A DNA stretch of 13,404 nt from Proteobacteria bacterium UBA6920 (GTDB taxonomy: Bacteria > Pseudomonadota > Gammaproteobacteria > SG8-11): assembly GCA_002448875.1 (NCBI GenBank), contig DKAS01000005.1, positions 28,680 to 42,083 of the forward strand, written 5' to 3'. Positions 1 to 7,874 of the stretch are shown piece after piece. The stretch's first letter is position 1. Each line of letters opens with the position of its first letter. Position numbers and translations under genes: made by a program. The notes under the pieces are model-generated. The model saw only the letters and a program-made list of their open reading frames with translations, was not told where the DNA came from and made no database searches.

Positions 1-1404
1 GATTTTTCCAAGATCGAGGCCGGCCGGCTGGATCTGGAGAGGGTGCCTTTCCGCCTGTCCGAAGTGCTCGATGGCGTGGTCGATATTGCCGGCGTCGGCG
101 CAAAGGACAAGGCGCTGGAGTTGCGCGTGCAGACAATGAGTGATCTGCCCGGTGTATTTCTCGGTGATCCCCTGCGCCTCAAGCAGGTTCTGGTGAACCT
201 GGTAAACAATGCGGTCAAGTTTACTGCGGTCGGCGGTGTCACCGTGGAAGCTGGGTTGTACTCCCGCGCGGGTGACGAGGCGCAGCTGTTGTTCGTCGTG
301 CGCGATACCGGCATGGGCATGACCGCGGAACAGCAGCAACGCCTGTTTCAGGCTTTCTCGCAGGCCGACAGTTCGACCACCCGCAAGTTCGGCGGCACCG
401 GCCTGGGCCTGGCGATCAGCAAGCGTCTGGTGGAGATGATGGATGGTTCGATAACCGTGCAAAGCCGGCTGCATGCGGGCAGTGTTTTCCACGTTCGTGT
501 TAAATTGACCGTTGGCGATGCGACGATGTTGGCGGATCACGCGGAAGTCGCGCGGAAAGTGGATATCCGGCAGCGCATGGAAGCGTTGCGCGGCAAGCGC
601 GTGCTGCTGGTGGAAGATAATGCGATAAATCAGGAAGTCGCGTCGGAGATACTCAACGCCGCCGGCATCATCGTCAATATCGCCGTCGACGGCGGGCAGG
701 CGCTGGAGGCGCTCGCCGACGGCACGGCCTATGATGGCGTGCTGATGGACGTGCAGATGCCGGTCATGGATGGCTATGAGGCCACCGCCCGCATCCGCCA
801 GCAGCCGCAGTGGCGCGACCTGCCGATCATCGCCATGACAGCCAACGCCATGCGCGGTGACCGGGAAAAATGCCTGAGCGCGGGGATGAACGACTATCTG
901 AGCAAGCCGGTCAGCATCAAGGAATTGTATAACGTGCTGGTTCGCTGGCTATTGCCGCCGGAGCTCATGCGGTCGGATACGGCTGCCAGCGAGCCGCCGG
1001 CAGCACTCGCGCCGGCGGTGGTGGCTGCGGTGCAGTCCTTGAATACCGCGTCAGCGCTGGAGAAGCTGGGGGGCAGTCAGGAAATTTATCGCAAGTTGCT
1101 GACCAGGTACCAGGAAGCGCAAATTGAATTCGATGCCGCCTTTGCCGCCGCGCGCCGCGCCGGTGACGGGTATGCGGCGATGCGCCTGGCTCACAACCTC
1201 AAATCCACGTCCGGTCTCATCGGTGCGGAAACGATGCGTGCCGCCGCTGCGCGTCTGGAAGAGCTGTGTCTCGCCGGTGCGCCCGACGCGGAACTCGAAG
1301 CCTGCCTGGCGGAAGTGATGCGGGAGTTTCCCCGCGTGCTGGCGGAGGTCGCCGATGTTCTGGCGGCCACACCACGGCCGGCCGCTGTCGGCGGGGCGGC
1401 CTGA
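1..1404 (+). CDS. Hybrid sensor histidine kinase (HATPase-REC-HPt), 5' partial
   Basis: The frame is open from base 1, so the N-terminus (sensor part and most of the HisKA helix pair with its phospho-His) lies outside the window; 467 residues are visible. The first residues, DFSKIEAGRLDLE, are the typical end of a HisKA dimerisation domain. Next comes a HATPase_c domain (about residues 40-170) with N box NLVNNAVKFT, G1 box RDTGMGM and G2 box FGGTGLGL. A receiver domain follows (about 198-320; acidic EDN, phospho-acceptor Asp about 250 in LMDVQMPVMDGYE, Lys about 302 in LSKPV). A C-terminal HPt domain carries the phospho-transfer His at about 398 (AHNLKSTSG). This is the layout of a BarA/ArcB-like multistep phosphorelay kinase. 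The signal sensed and the final response regulator cannot be told from this fragment. The gap to the next kinase gene is 173 bp. Confidence 0.95.
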   Translation, partial: DFSKIEAGRLDLERVPFRLSEVLDGVVDIAGVGAKDKALELRVQTMSDLPGVFLGDPLRLKQVLVNLVNNAVKFTAVGGVTVEAGLYSRAGDEAQLLFVVRDTGMGMTAEQQQRLFQAFSQADSSTTRKFGGTGLGLAISKRLVEMMDGSITVQSRLHAGSVFHVRVKLTVGDATMLADHAEVARKVDIRQRMEALRGKRVLLVEDNAINQEVASEILNAAGIIVNIAVDGGQALEALADGTAYDGVLMDVQMPVMDGYEATARIRQQPQWRDLPIIAMTANAMRGDREKCLSAGMNDYLSKPVSIKELYNVLVRWLLPPELMRSDTAASEPPAALAPAVVAAVQSLNTASALEKLGGSQEIYRKLLTRYQEAQIEFDAAFAAARRAGDGYAAMRLAHNLKSTSGLIGAETMRAAAARLEELCLAGAPDAELEACLAEVMREFPRVLAEVADVLAATPRPAAVGGAA

Positions 1405-1522
1405 CCGTGGCGCGCCGGCGTGATGATAGTAGTCTGCCGCGCACCGTCCGCTTTTTTCGCAATATTGTAAAAAAAGATTAATGCCTGCCGAAACACTGCA
1501 AGGTGGGAAAAAAGAGTGGTAA

Positions 1523-1532
1523 GTAAATTTAC
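1523..1532. promoter_or_regulatory. 10-bp AT-rich perfect palindrome upstream of the second kinase gene
   Basis: GTAAATTTAC reads identically on both strands and lies 45 bases before the start codon of the PAS kinase gene, in the 173-bp gap between the two kinase genes. The position and symmetry would suit a small operator, but no known consensus is matched and AT-rich palindromes of this size arise by chance. The rest of the gap (1405-1577) is AT-rich compared with the flanking genes and holds no credible ORF. Confidence 0.25.
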
Positions 1533-1577
1533 GATTTAATTTCCGGTTTTTGTTGGATAGGTTACAGCAACGCAAGC

Positions 1578-3509
1578 ATGTACAAAACTAACAACAATCA
1601 TACTCCGATGGCGACCGGTGAAATTCAGCATTTTATCGAACAGTTGCCAGTCGCGGCGTTTGCTGCCTACGGTGATGGCCGGTATCCACTTTATAGCAAT
1701 CACTCGCTGGCGGAGTTGATGGGTGGGGCGGGAAACAATTGGCGTGACGACGGCGGATTCTGGCTGAAGCGAATCCAACCCGCGGATCTTGCCCGGGTGG
1801 AAGCGGTGCTGGTCGCCGCTGCAGACGGCAAGTCTGCCGGTTGTGATTTCAGAATAAACGCAGTCAATGGCGGCGAGCGTCGTCTGCGCTGCGATGTCTG
1901 TTTGCTGCCGACGGAGGGCGCGGCGCAGGTGATCCTGGGGGTTGTGACCGATCCAGCCCGCAGCGCCGCCGGCACCGATCGCCAGCCACAGGAGTCCGAT
2001 CAACTACAGATGGTATCCCCGGTGGTGGTGTATCGTCGCAGTCCCGGTAATGGCTATCCCATTGTCGGCATCAGCGGCGATATCAAGCGTTTGCTGGGAT
2101 ATGATGCCGGCCAGTTACTGGAAAACCCTGCGCTGTGGCTGCAAAGCGTTCACCCGGATGACCGGGAACGCGTCGCCGCCGGCCTGGGCAATCTTGCATC
2201 GCTGGGACACTGCTGCCATGACTACCGTGTTCGGCATCGTGATGGTCATTATGTGTGGTTGCGGGATGAGCTGAAACTTTCTCATGACGCCGCCGGCAAG
2301 GTCCGGGATATCGTCGGCGCCTGGCTCGACGTCTCCTGTGGCAAGCAAATGGAGGCGGAGCGCAATGCACAGGAACGTAAGCTGGAGTTGACGCGTAAAA
2401 TGCAGGCCATCGGCACGCTGGCCGGTGGTATTGCTCACGAGTTCAACAACATGCTCGGGGTCATTGTCGGTTATAGCGAGTTGATCGCCATGCAGGCTGC
2501 TGGTGGTGGCAAGATATACGACTACACCCAGCATGTGCTGCACGCCGCGCAGCGTTCCAAGGACCTGGTACAGCAACTGCTGTCCATGGCGCGCAAGAAA
2601 CAGCAGTATCAGCCGGCGACGGATATGCGGGCGCAGTTGTCCGCGGAAGTGGAGCTGCTGCGCCCGACGCTGCCACCGGGCGTGCAGTTGTCCCTGGACA
2701 TCGACGTGGCCTGCGCCCGAACCATGGTTGACCCAGGGGAGTTAAGATTGATTCTTGCGGGGCTGGTCGACAATGCGGTGCAGGCCATGAGTGATGCCGG
2801 TCAGCTGCGCATTTGCGCCTATCCCGCCGCCAGCAGCGAGCTGGCGGCGGAGTCGCTGCACGGTGACTATACCTGCCTGCAAGTCAGCGATACCGGTATT
2901 GGCATGAGCAGTGAAATCATGGCCCGGATCTACGAGCCTTTTTATTCCACCCGGCCGGTAGGCGAGGGCAGGGGGCTGGGGCTGGCGATTATTTACAGTA
3001 TTATCGAAGGCAGCGGCGGTAAGATCGTGGCGCGCAGCGCGCCCGGCGAAGGGGCCTGCTTCAGTCTCTATTTTCCCGTCGCCTGCCTGGTCGACAAGGC
3101 CGCATCGACGACCGCCGTCGGAGTCGGCGCTACGGTGACCGGCAAGCGCATTCTGGTGGTCGATGATGAACCCATGTTCTGCGAGCTGGGGAAACTGGTG
3201 CTGGGCGAGCTTGGCAACCAGGTGGATACGGCGAGCAACGCCGCTGAAGCGCTGCGCCAGCTCATCGGCAGCCGCGCGCAGTATGATCTGGTCATCACCG
3301 ACCAGATCATGCCTGATATACAGGGCACCGATCTGGCTCGCGCCGTCCTGGCGTTGCGCCCGCAAACCCGCATTCTGCTCTGCACCGGTTACAGTGGCGA
3401 TACCGACCAGCAGGCTCTGCTGGATCTGGGCATCAGGGGCGTGGTCTTCAAGCCTTATTCGCGCGAACAGCTGCTGGATGCGATCTCCGCTATCTTCCAC
3501 GCACAGTAG
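1578..3509 (+). CDS. PAS-domain hybrid sensor histidine kinase/response regulator
   Basis: This is a 643-residue, apparently cytoplasmic hybrid kinase with no signal peptide or clear membrane segment. A degenerate PAS-like region lies at about 15-127. A clearer PAS domain with PAC-like end lies at about 145-258 (VHPDDRERV; YRVRHRDGHYVWLRDE). HisKA has the phospho-acceptor His287 in GGIAHEFNNMLG, the HExxN form seen in NtrB-like and many PAS kinases. HATPase_c follows with N box LVDNAVQAM (Asn399), G1 VSDTGIGM (438-444) and G2 GRGLGLAI. A C-terminal receiver (about 522-640) has the DDE acidic pair, phospho-acceptor Asp575 in ITDQIMPD and Lys625 in VFKPYS. The ATG at 1578 lacks a strong Shine-Dalgarno; an in-frame ATG at 1608 is no better placed, so the longer form is kept. 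No output domain is present, so a partner regulator is expected elsewhere. It might control the downstream surface-protein cassette, but only adjacency suggests this. Confidence 0.95.
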   Translation: MYKTNNNHTPMATGEIQHFIEQLPVAAFAAYGDGRYPLYSNHSLAELMGGAGNNWRDDGGFWLKRIQPADLARVEAVLVAAADGKSAGCDFRINAVNGGERRLRCDVCLLPTEGAAQVILGVVTDPARSAAGTDRQPQESDQLQMVSPVVVYRRSPGNGYPIVGISGDIKRLLGYDAGQLLENPALWLQSVHPDDRERVAAGLGNLASLGHCCHDYRVRHRDGHYVWLRDELKLSHDAAGKVRDIVGAWLDVSCGKQMEAERNAQERKLELTRKMQAIGTLAGGIAHEFNNMLGVIVGYSELIAMQAAGGGKIYDYTQHVLHAAQRSKDLVQQLLSMARKKQQYQPATDMRAQLSAEVELLRPTLPPGVQLSLDIDVACARTMVDPGELRLILAGLVDNAVQAMSDAGQLRICAYPAASSELAAESLHGDYTCLQVSDTGIGMSSEIMARIYEPFYSTRPVGEGRGLGLAIIYSIIEGSGGKIVARSAPGEGACFSLYFPVACLVDKAASTTAVGVGATVTGKRILVVDDEPMFCELGKLVLGELGNQVDTASNAAEALRQLIGSRAQYDLVITDQIMPDIQGTDLARAVLALRPQTRILLCTGYSGDTDQQALLDLGIRGVVFKPYSREQLLDAISAIFHAQ

Positions 3510-3740
3510 GCTCCGTACCCCCCTTCCTGCCCCATCCATGGCCAGCCCTGGCCAAGATACCGGATCGACTCGCTGCGCAACACAAATATGTAAAAAATTG
3601 TGACATGGCCACGGTTCCATCATCCTTCATGAATTGTTTTCCGATGTAGTGTCGACTGCCGGCAAAACTTGGCTGTTTGCAGGGTTGTGCCTGTTTTTCT
3701 GCAATGCTCGGAGTTTTCGCAAGAATAAAAAGGAGCCATC
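3510..3740. other. Intergenic leader upstream of the surface-protein cassette
   Basis: This 231-bp non-coding stretch holds the presumed promoter of the three-gene cassette. Visible elements are: a TGGCCA-GCCC-TGGCCA repeat (3539-3554) just after the kinase gene; an A-rich box AATATGTAAAAAATTG (3585-3600) resembling AATATTGTAAAAAAAG (1461-1476) in the gap before the second kinase gene; an 8-bp palindrome TTCATGAA (3626-3633); a weak 4-bp stem before a T run (3680-3698); and a good ribosome binding site, AAGGAG (3730-3735), five bases before the ATG at 3741. I found no convincing sigma-70 pair and no sigma-54 (GG-N10-GC) element. Confidence 0.5.
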
Positions 3741-6700
3741 ATGAATCGTATGCCACGCCTGTGGATGTTGGTGGCCACATTGCCCTTGGTATTGCAGCCG
3801 GTGCAGGCGGCGACGACGGATCTGGTCGGCAAGACAGCCTGGACGGCGCTGCTCAAGGGCGCGCGTTTCGATTACTACGCCGATACCCAGGCGCAGAAGG
3901 CTGGGACCGAGATCGTCGGCAATGCCACCCATGCCTCCATGTATTTCAACTATGATGATAATGGGACCAGTGGTACCGTAAGCGACGATGTGCTTTCCCT
4001 GCGCATCCGCATCGGTGATGAGACCAAATCCTCGCACTCGGCCTATATTTTCGTCGGTATCGACGCCAATAATGATGGCGTGCTTGATGCCTTTATCAGT
4101 TCCGGCAGTGGTAACATCGGTATCTGGGATCCGGGTAGCGGCAGCAATACCTCGCCCAACACCACAACCATAGCCGGAAGTCCGGCATATTCCTATGCCA
4201 ACACGGCGAGCAACTACAATTTCGCCGTGGTATCCACTACCAATGACGGCGATTGGGACGGCAACAACGATATCAATACCGACAGCAAAACCGATGTGTT
4301 CGTAAGTTTCGCGGTACCTATCGTCGATCTGGCCGCCAAGCTGGCCACCCACAGCATCACTTTCACCGATACTACACCGCTGCGCTTCGTGTCGCTGACC
4401 GCAACCCAGACCAATTCTCTGAACTCCGATTTCAACGGCGTTGATGATGGCACTTTGGATGACTGGAACATGACGTTTCAGCAACTGGGCCTGTTCTCCA
4501 GCGGCGTGACATCCAACGGTATCGTCGACACCACGCCGCCGCAAGCGCCGACCGTGGACAGCCAGACCACCAGCGATACGACGCCAGTGATTACCGGCAC
4601 TTACGACGCTGCTGACGCCGCCGGCGGATTTCAGGTGACGGTCAACAGCGTGACCTACACTCCGGGCGACGGCAATCTCAGCGTCAGCGGCAATGTCTGG
4701 AGTTTGCAGATCCCCGCCGGCAATGCTTTGAGCGAGGGCACCTATAATCTTACCGCCCACGCCGCTGACGGCGCGGGTAACGCCATCGACGATGCCACCA
4801 GCGGCGAGTTGATCATCGATCTGACGCCGCCGCCGGCGCCGACCGTAAACAGTCAGACCACCAACGATACCACTCCGCTGATTACCGGCACCTATGATGC
4901 CAGCGATGCCGCCGGCGGGCTGCAGGTGACGGTCAACAGCGTGACCTACACCCTGGGCGATGGCAATCTCAGCGCCAGCGGAAACACCTGGAGCCTGCAG
5001 ATTCCCGCCGGCAACGCCATGACCGCGAACACCTACAGCGTCACCGCCACGGTCACCGACGGTGCCGGTCACAGCAGCATGGATGGCAGCAGCAACGAGC
5101 TCGTTATCGATACCACGGCGCCGACTGCGCCCACCGTCGTCAGCCAGCTTACCAACGATACCACGCCGGTGATTACTGGCACCTACAATGCCAGCGACGC
5201 CGCCGGCGGTCTGCAGGTCACGGTCAACGGCGTCACCTATACCCTGGGCGACGGCAAACTCAGCGCCAGTGGCAATACCTGGAGCCTGCAGATTCCCGCC
5301 GGCAATGCCATTGCCGCGGGCACCTACAGCGTCACCGCCACGGCCACCGACGGTGCCGGCAACAGCAGCAGCGACGGGACCGGCAATGAGCTGGTCATCG
5401 ATACCACCCCGCCGACCGCACCCACGGTCGCCAGTCAGAGCACCAGCGATACCACGCCGCTGATCACCGGTACCTTCAACGCCAGCGATGCCGCCGGCGG
5501 TCTGCAGGTCACGGTCAACAACGTGACCTACACTCTGGGTGACGGAAACCTCAGTGCCAGCGGTAACAACTGGAGCCTGCAGATTCCCGCCGGCAATGCC
5601 CTGGCGGCGGCCACCTATAACGTCACGGCCACGGCCACCGACGGCGCCGGCAACGCCCGCAGCGATGCCACCAGCGGCGAATTGACCATCGATACCGCGG
5701 CGCCGACTGCGCCCACCGTCACCAGCCAGGTGACCAAGGACACCACGCCGATGATCACCGGCACCTATGACGCCAGCGATGCCGCCGGCGGCCTGCAGGT
5801 CACGGTCGATGGCGTGACCTACAACCTGGGCGACGGCAATCTCAGCGCCAGCGGCAACACCTGGAGCCTGCAGATTCCCGCCGGCAATGCCGTGGGCGCG
5901 GGCACCTACAGCGTCACCGCCACGGCCACCGACGCGGTGGGTAACAGCAGCAGCGACAGCACCAGCAACGAATTGATCGTCGACCTGACGGCGCCGGCCG
6001 TGCCCACGGTCACCAGTCAGACGACCAGCGATACCACGCCGGTGATCACCGGTACCTACAATGCCAGCGACGCCAGCGGCGGTCTGCAGGTCACGGTCAA
6101 CGGCGTGACCTACACCCTGGGCGACGGCAATCTCAGCGCCAGCGGCAACACCTGGACTTTGACCATACCCGCCGGCAATGCCCTGGCCCTGGGCACTTAC
6201 AGCGTCACCGCCACGGTCACCGACGCCGCCGGCAACAGCAGCACTGACCTTACCGCTAGCGAACTGGTGATCGGCGGCGACAACGACGGCGACGGCGTGC
6301 CCGACGCCATCGATCTCGACGACGACAACGACGGCATTCCCGACAGCGTCGAAGGCGACGGCGTGGTTGACACCGACGGCGACGGTATTGCCGATAGCCT
6401 GGACCTGGACAGCGACAACGACGGCCTGCTGGATCTGGTCGAATCCGGCGCGATGAACCCGGGCGCGCTCGACCTCGACGGCGACGGGCGCATCGACGAC
6501 GGCAACAGTTTCGGCGCCAACGGCCTGGTGGACGCGGTGGAAACCGCCGCCGACAGCGGCCAGCTGAACTATGCCGTCGTTGATTCCGACGGCGACGGCG
6601 TCAAGGATTTCCGCGACCTGGACAGCGACAATGACGGCATCACGGACGTGCTGGAAACCGGGGGCAGCGACCCGGACGGCGATGGCCGGCTGGGCAACGG

Positions 6701-7874
6701 CACGCCTGCGGTGGACAGCAACGGCGTGCCCACAGGTGGCGGTCTGCCGCCGGTGGATACCGACGGCGACGGCACGCCCGACCAGCGTGATCTGGACTCC
6801 GATGGCGACGGCATCAACGATATCACCGAGGCTGGTGGCGTAGATAACGATCATGACGGCAAGGTGGATGGTTTCGTCGATAACAATAACGATGGCTACG
6901 ACGACGGCCTGAGCAGTTCGCCGCCACCGCTGCCGGATGCGGACAACGACGGCATACCGGATTTTCAGGACAAGAACGACAGCGACAATGACGGCATCAC
7001 CGACGACCTCGACCTGGATGACGACAACGACGGTATTCCCGATGCACTGGAAGGCGATGGCAACGTCGATACCGACGGTGACGGTGTGCCGGACAGCCGC
7101 GATCTGGACAGCGACAACGACGGCATCTTCGATCTGCTGGAGTCCGGCGCGGCCAACGCCCTGGCCCTGGATGGCGATCATGACGGCCGCATCGATCTGA
7201 GCAATGATTTCGGTACCAACGGTCTGGCGGACATCGTCGAAGACGGCAATGACAGCGGTCAGCTTAACTACGACGCCGGCGGCGTTGATGATAGCGATGG
7301 TGACGGTGTGCCCGATTTTCGTGATCTGGACAGCGACAACGACGGTATCACCGATGTCATCGAGTCCGGTGGCAGCGATCCCGACGGCGATGGCCGCCTC
7401 GGCGATGGTCCGCCGTCGGTCAACACGGACGGTATCGGCCCTGGTGGCGGCGGGACGCCGGTCGACAGTGACGGTGACGGGGTGGAGGATTTCCGCGATC
7501 TGGATTCCGACAATGACGGTGTCCCGGATCTGGTGGAAGCAGGCGGCACGGACGCGGACGGCGATGGCAAGGTGGATGGTTTCCACGACGCCGATGGCGA
7601 TGGTCTGGATGACGGCGTGCGCCAGAATCCGCTGCCGCTGCTCGACAGCAACAATGACGGCATTCCTGACTATCAGGAAAGCGGCGCCGCGCCGGCCGCT
7701 CATCCCATTCGTACCGGTTTGCAGGGTTTCGGCGGTTGCAGCGTGGCGCGCGGCGCGCCGTCTGTGGATCCCACCCTGGCGGTGCTGTGTATCCTGGCTT
7801 TGCTGGCAGTCAAGCGCAAAAGAATCGGGGCAGTGATAAAGGGAAGAAAAACAAAATGCAACGCAAACCAATGA
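3741..7874 (+). CDS. Large secreted Ig-repeat/TSP3-repeat surface protein with JDVT-CTERM sorting signal
   Basis: This encodes a 1377-residue exported protein. A signal peptide comes first (MNRMPRLWMLVATLPLVL, likely cleavage after VQA at about 24). An unrecognised beta-rich N-terminal domain follows (about 25-262), rich in Asp, Asn, Ser and Thr. Six consecutive bacterial Ig-like repeats of 97 residues occupy about 266-844, each with PTVxSQxTxDTTPxITGT and a VTYTLGDGNLSASGN-type strand. Next is an Asp-rich tract (about 847-1310) of DSDGDGVPD and DLDSDNDG units, as in thrombospondin type 3 repeats, which bind Ca2+. The C-terminus is Gly-Gly-Cys1333-Ser, Asp1343-Pro-Thr, a short hydrophobic segment (1345-1357) and KRKR (1358-1361), followed by an unusual 16-residue extension. 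The expected role is a Ca2+-stabilised surface or adhesive protein processed at its C-terminus by the protease encoded at 9015. Start choice: AAGGAG five bases upstream plus a good signal peptide. The reverse strand is also open over nearly the whole gene but has no support as coding. Ligand and function are unknown. Confidence 0.93.
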   Translation: MNRMPRLWMLVATLPLVLQPVQAATTDLVGKTAWTALLKGARFDYYADTQAQKAGTEIVGNATHASMYFNYDDNGTSGTVSDDVLSLRIRIGDETKSSHSAYIFVGIDANNDGVLDAFISSGSGNIGIWDPGSGSNTSPNTTTIAGSPAYSYANTASNYNFAVVSTTNDGDWDGNNDINTDSKTDVFVSFAVPIVDLAAKLATHSITFTDTTPLRFVSLTATQTNSLNSDFNGVDDGTLDDWNMTFQQLGLFSSGVTSNGIVDTTPPQAPTVDSQTTSDTTPVITGTYDAADAAGGFQVTVNSVTYTPGDGNLSVSGNVWSLQIPAGNALSEGTYNLTAHAADGAGNAIDDATSGELIIDLTPPPAPTVNSQTTNDTTPLITGTYDASDAAGGLQVTVNSVTYTLGDGNLSASGNTWSLQIPAGNAMTANTYSVTATVTDGAGHSSMDGSSNELVIDTTAPTAPTVVSQLTNDTTPVITGTYNASDAAGGLQVTVNGVTYTLGDGKLSASGNTWSLQIPAGNAIAAGTYSVTATATDGAGNSSSDGTGNELVIDTTPPTAPTVASQSTSDTTPLITGTFNASDAAGGLQVTVNNVTYTLGDGNLSASGNNWSLQIPAGNALAAATYNVTATATDGAGNARSDATSGELTIDTAAPTAPTVTSQVTKDTTPMITGTYDASDAAGGLQVTVDGVTYNLGDGNLSASGNTWSLQIPAGNAVGAGTYSVTATATDAVGNSSSDSTSNELIVDLTAPAVPTVTSQTTSDTTPVITGTYNASDASGGLQVTVNGVTYTLGDGNLSASGNTWTLTIPAGNALALGTYSVTATVTDAAGNSSTDLTASELVIGGDNDGDGVPDAIDLDDDNDGIPDSVEGDGVVDTDGDGIADSLDLDSDNDGLLDLVESGAMNPGALDLDGDGRIDDGNSFGANGLVDAVETAADSGQLNYAVVDSDGDGVKDFRDLDSDNDGITDVLETGGSDPDGDGRLGNGTPAVDSNGVPTGGGLPPVDTDGDGTPDQRDLDSDGDGINDITEAGGVDNDHDGKVDGFVDNNNDGYDDGLSSSPPPLPDADNDGIPDFQDKNDSDNDGITDDLDLDDDNDGIPDALEGDGNVDTDGDGVPDSRDLDSDNDGIFDLLESGAANALALDGDHDGRIDLSNDFGTNGLADIVEDGNDSGQLNYDAGGVDDSDGDGVPDFRDLDSDNDGITDVIESGGSDPDGDGRLGDGPPSVNTDGIGPGGGGTPVDSDGDGVEDFRDLDSDNDGVPDLVEAGGTDADGDGKVDGFHDADGDGLDDGVRQNPLPLLDSNNDGIPDYQESGAAPAAHPIRTGLQGFGGCSVARGAPSVDPTLAVLCILALLAVKRKRIGAVIKGRKTKCNANQ
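4536..6272 (+). repeat. Six tandem 291-bp repeats encoding Ig-like domains
   Basis: Equivalent codons (the residue before PTV) fall at 4545, 4836, 5127, 5418, 5709 and 6000, an exact 291-bp (97-residue) period with no indels. Identity is high at the DNA level: segments such as CTGCAGATTCCCGCCGGCAA and CTGCAGGTCACGGTC recur almost unchanged in most copies, while the first copy is the most diverged. Near-identical in-phase repeats point to recent expansion or gene conversion. The copy number could vary between strains and could be miscounted in short-read assemblies. Confidence 0.95.
6279..7670 (+). repeat. Duplicated ~700-bp Asp-rich (thrombospondin type 3-like) repeat block
   Basis: Many DxDxDG(V/I)xD calcium-binding units are arranged as two long copies. 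Landmarks recur at a 699-bp offset: EGDG at 6351 and 7050, and DSGQLNY at 6552 and 7251. The offset becomes 708 bp after a three-codon difference (GKVDGF at 6861 and 7569). The first copy covers about 6279-6977 and the second about 6978-7670. This implies one internal duplication of a multi-unit block rather than step-by-step growth of single units. The bound Ca2+ probably rigidifies a stalk between the Ig repeats and the C-terminal anchor. Confidence 0.9.
7731..7823 (+). other. C-terminal JDVT-CTERM-type sorting signal of the surface protein
   Basis: Residues 1331-1361 contain GGCSV, then DPTL, a hydrophobic run AVLCILALLAV and the basic cluster KRKR. This tripartite layout (motif, short membrane helix, Arg/Lys cluster) is that of C-terminal sorting tags such as MYXO-CTERM, GlyGly-CTERM and PEP-CTERM. 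The Cys after Gly-Gly and the Asp-Pro-Thr before the helix fit the JDVT-CTERM class as I remember it. The linked CPBP protease supports the call. By analogy with myxosortase systems, cleavage near the Cys and possibly lipidation of it are inferred, not shown. Confidence 0.75.
7841..7846 (+). promoter_or_regulatory. Ribosome binding site deciding the OmpA-family start
   Basis: GGGAAG lies nine bases before the ATG at 7856, whereas the in-frame ATG at 7871 has no Shine-Dalgarno match. The site is inside the last codons of the upstream surface-protein gene, so ribosomes finishing that gene pass over it, which favours translational coupling. Confidence 0.7.

Noticed and set aside
1405..1460. Possible terminator after the first kinase gene (GC-rich stretch before TTTTTT)
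   Set aside because: The best pairing is about seven pairs with a bulge and a loop over 20 bases, and the T run is about ten bases beyond the stem.
3603..3621. Possible sigma-54 promoter at TGGCCACGGTTCCAT
   Set aside because: The -24-like TGGC is present but the -12 GC dinucleotide is missing at the needed spacing. TTGGCTGTTTGCA (3669-3681) has GG and GC but only six bases between them.
3680..3698. CAGG-GTTGTG-CCTG followed by a T run, resembling a terminator
   Set aside because: The stem is only four base pairs, and it sits about 40 bases before the surface-protein start where termination would block the operon.
3627..7871. A 1414-codon open frame on the minus strand covering almost the entire surface-protein gene
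   Set aside because: It is an echo of the in-phase GC-rich repeats on the plus strand. Its translation is a monotonous Val/Ala/Gly/Ile repeat with no signal peptide or recognisable domain, and the plus strand has a ribosome binding site, signal peptide and known repeats.
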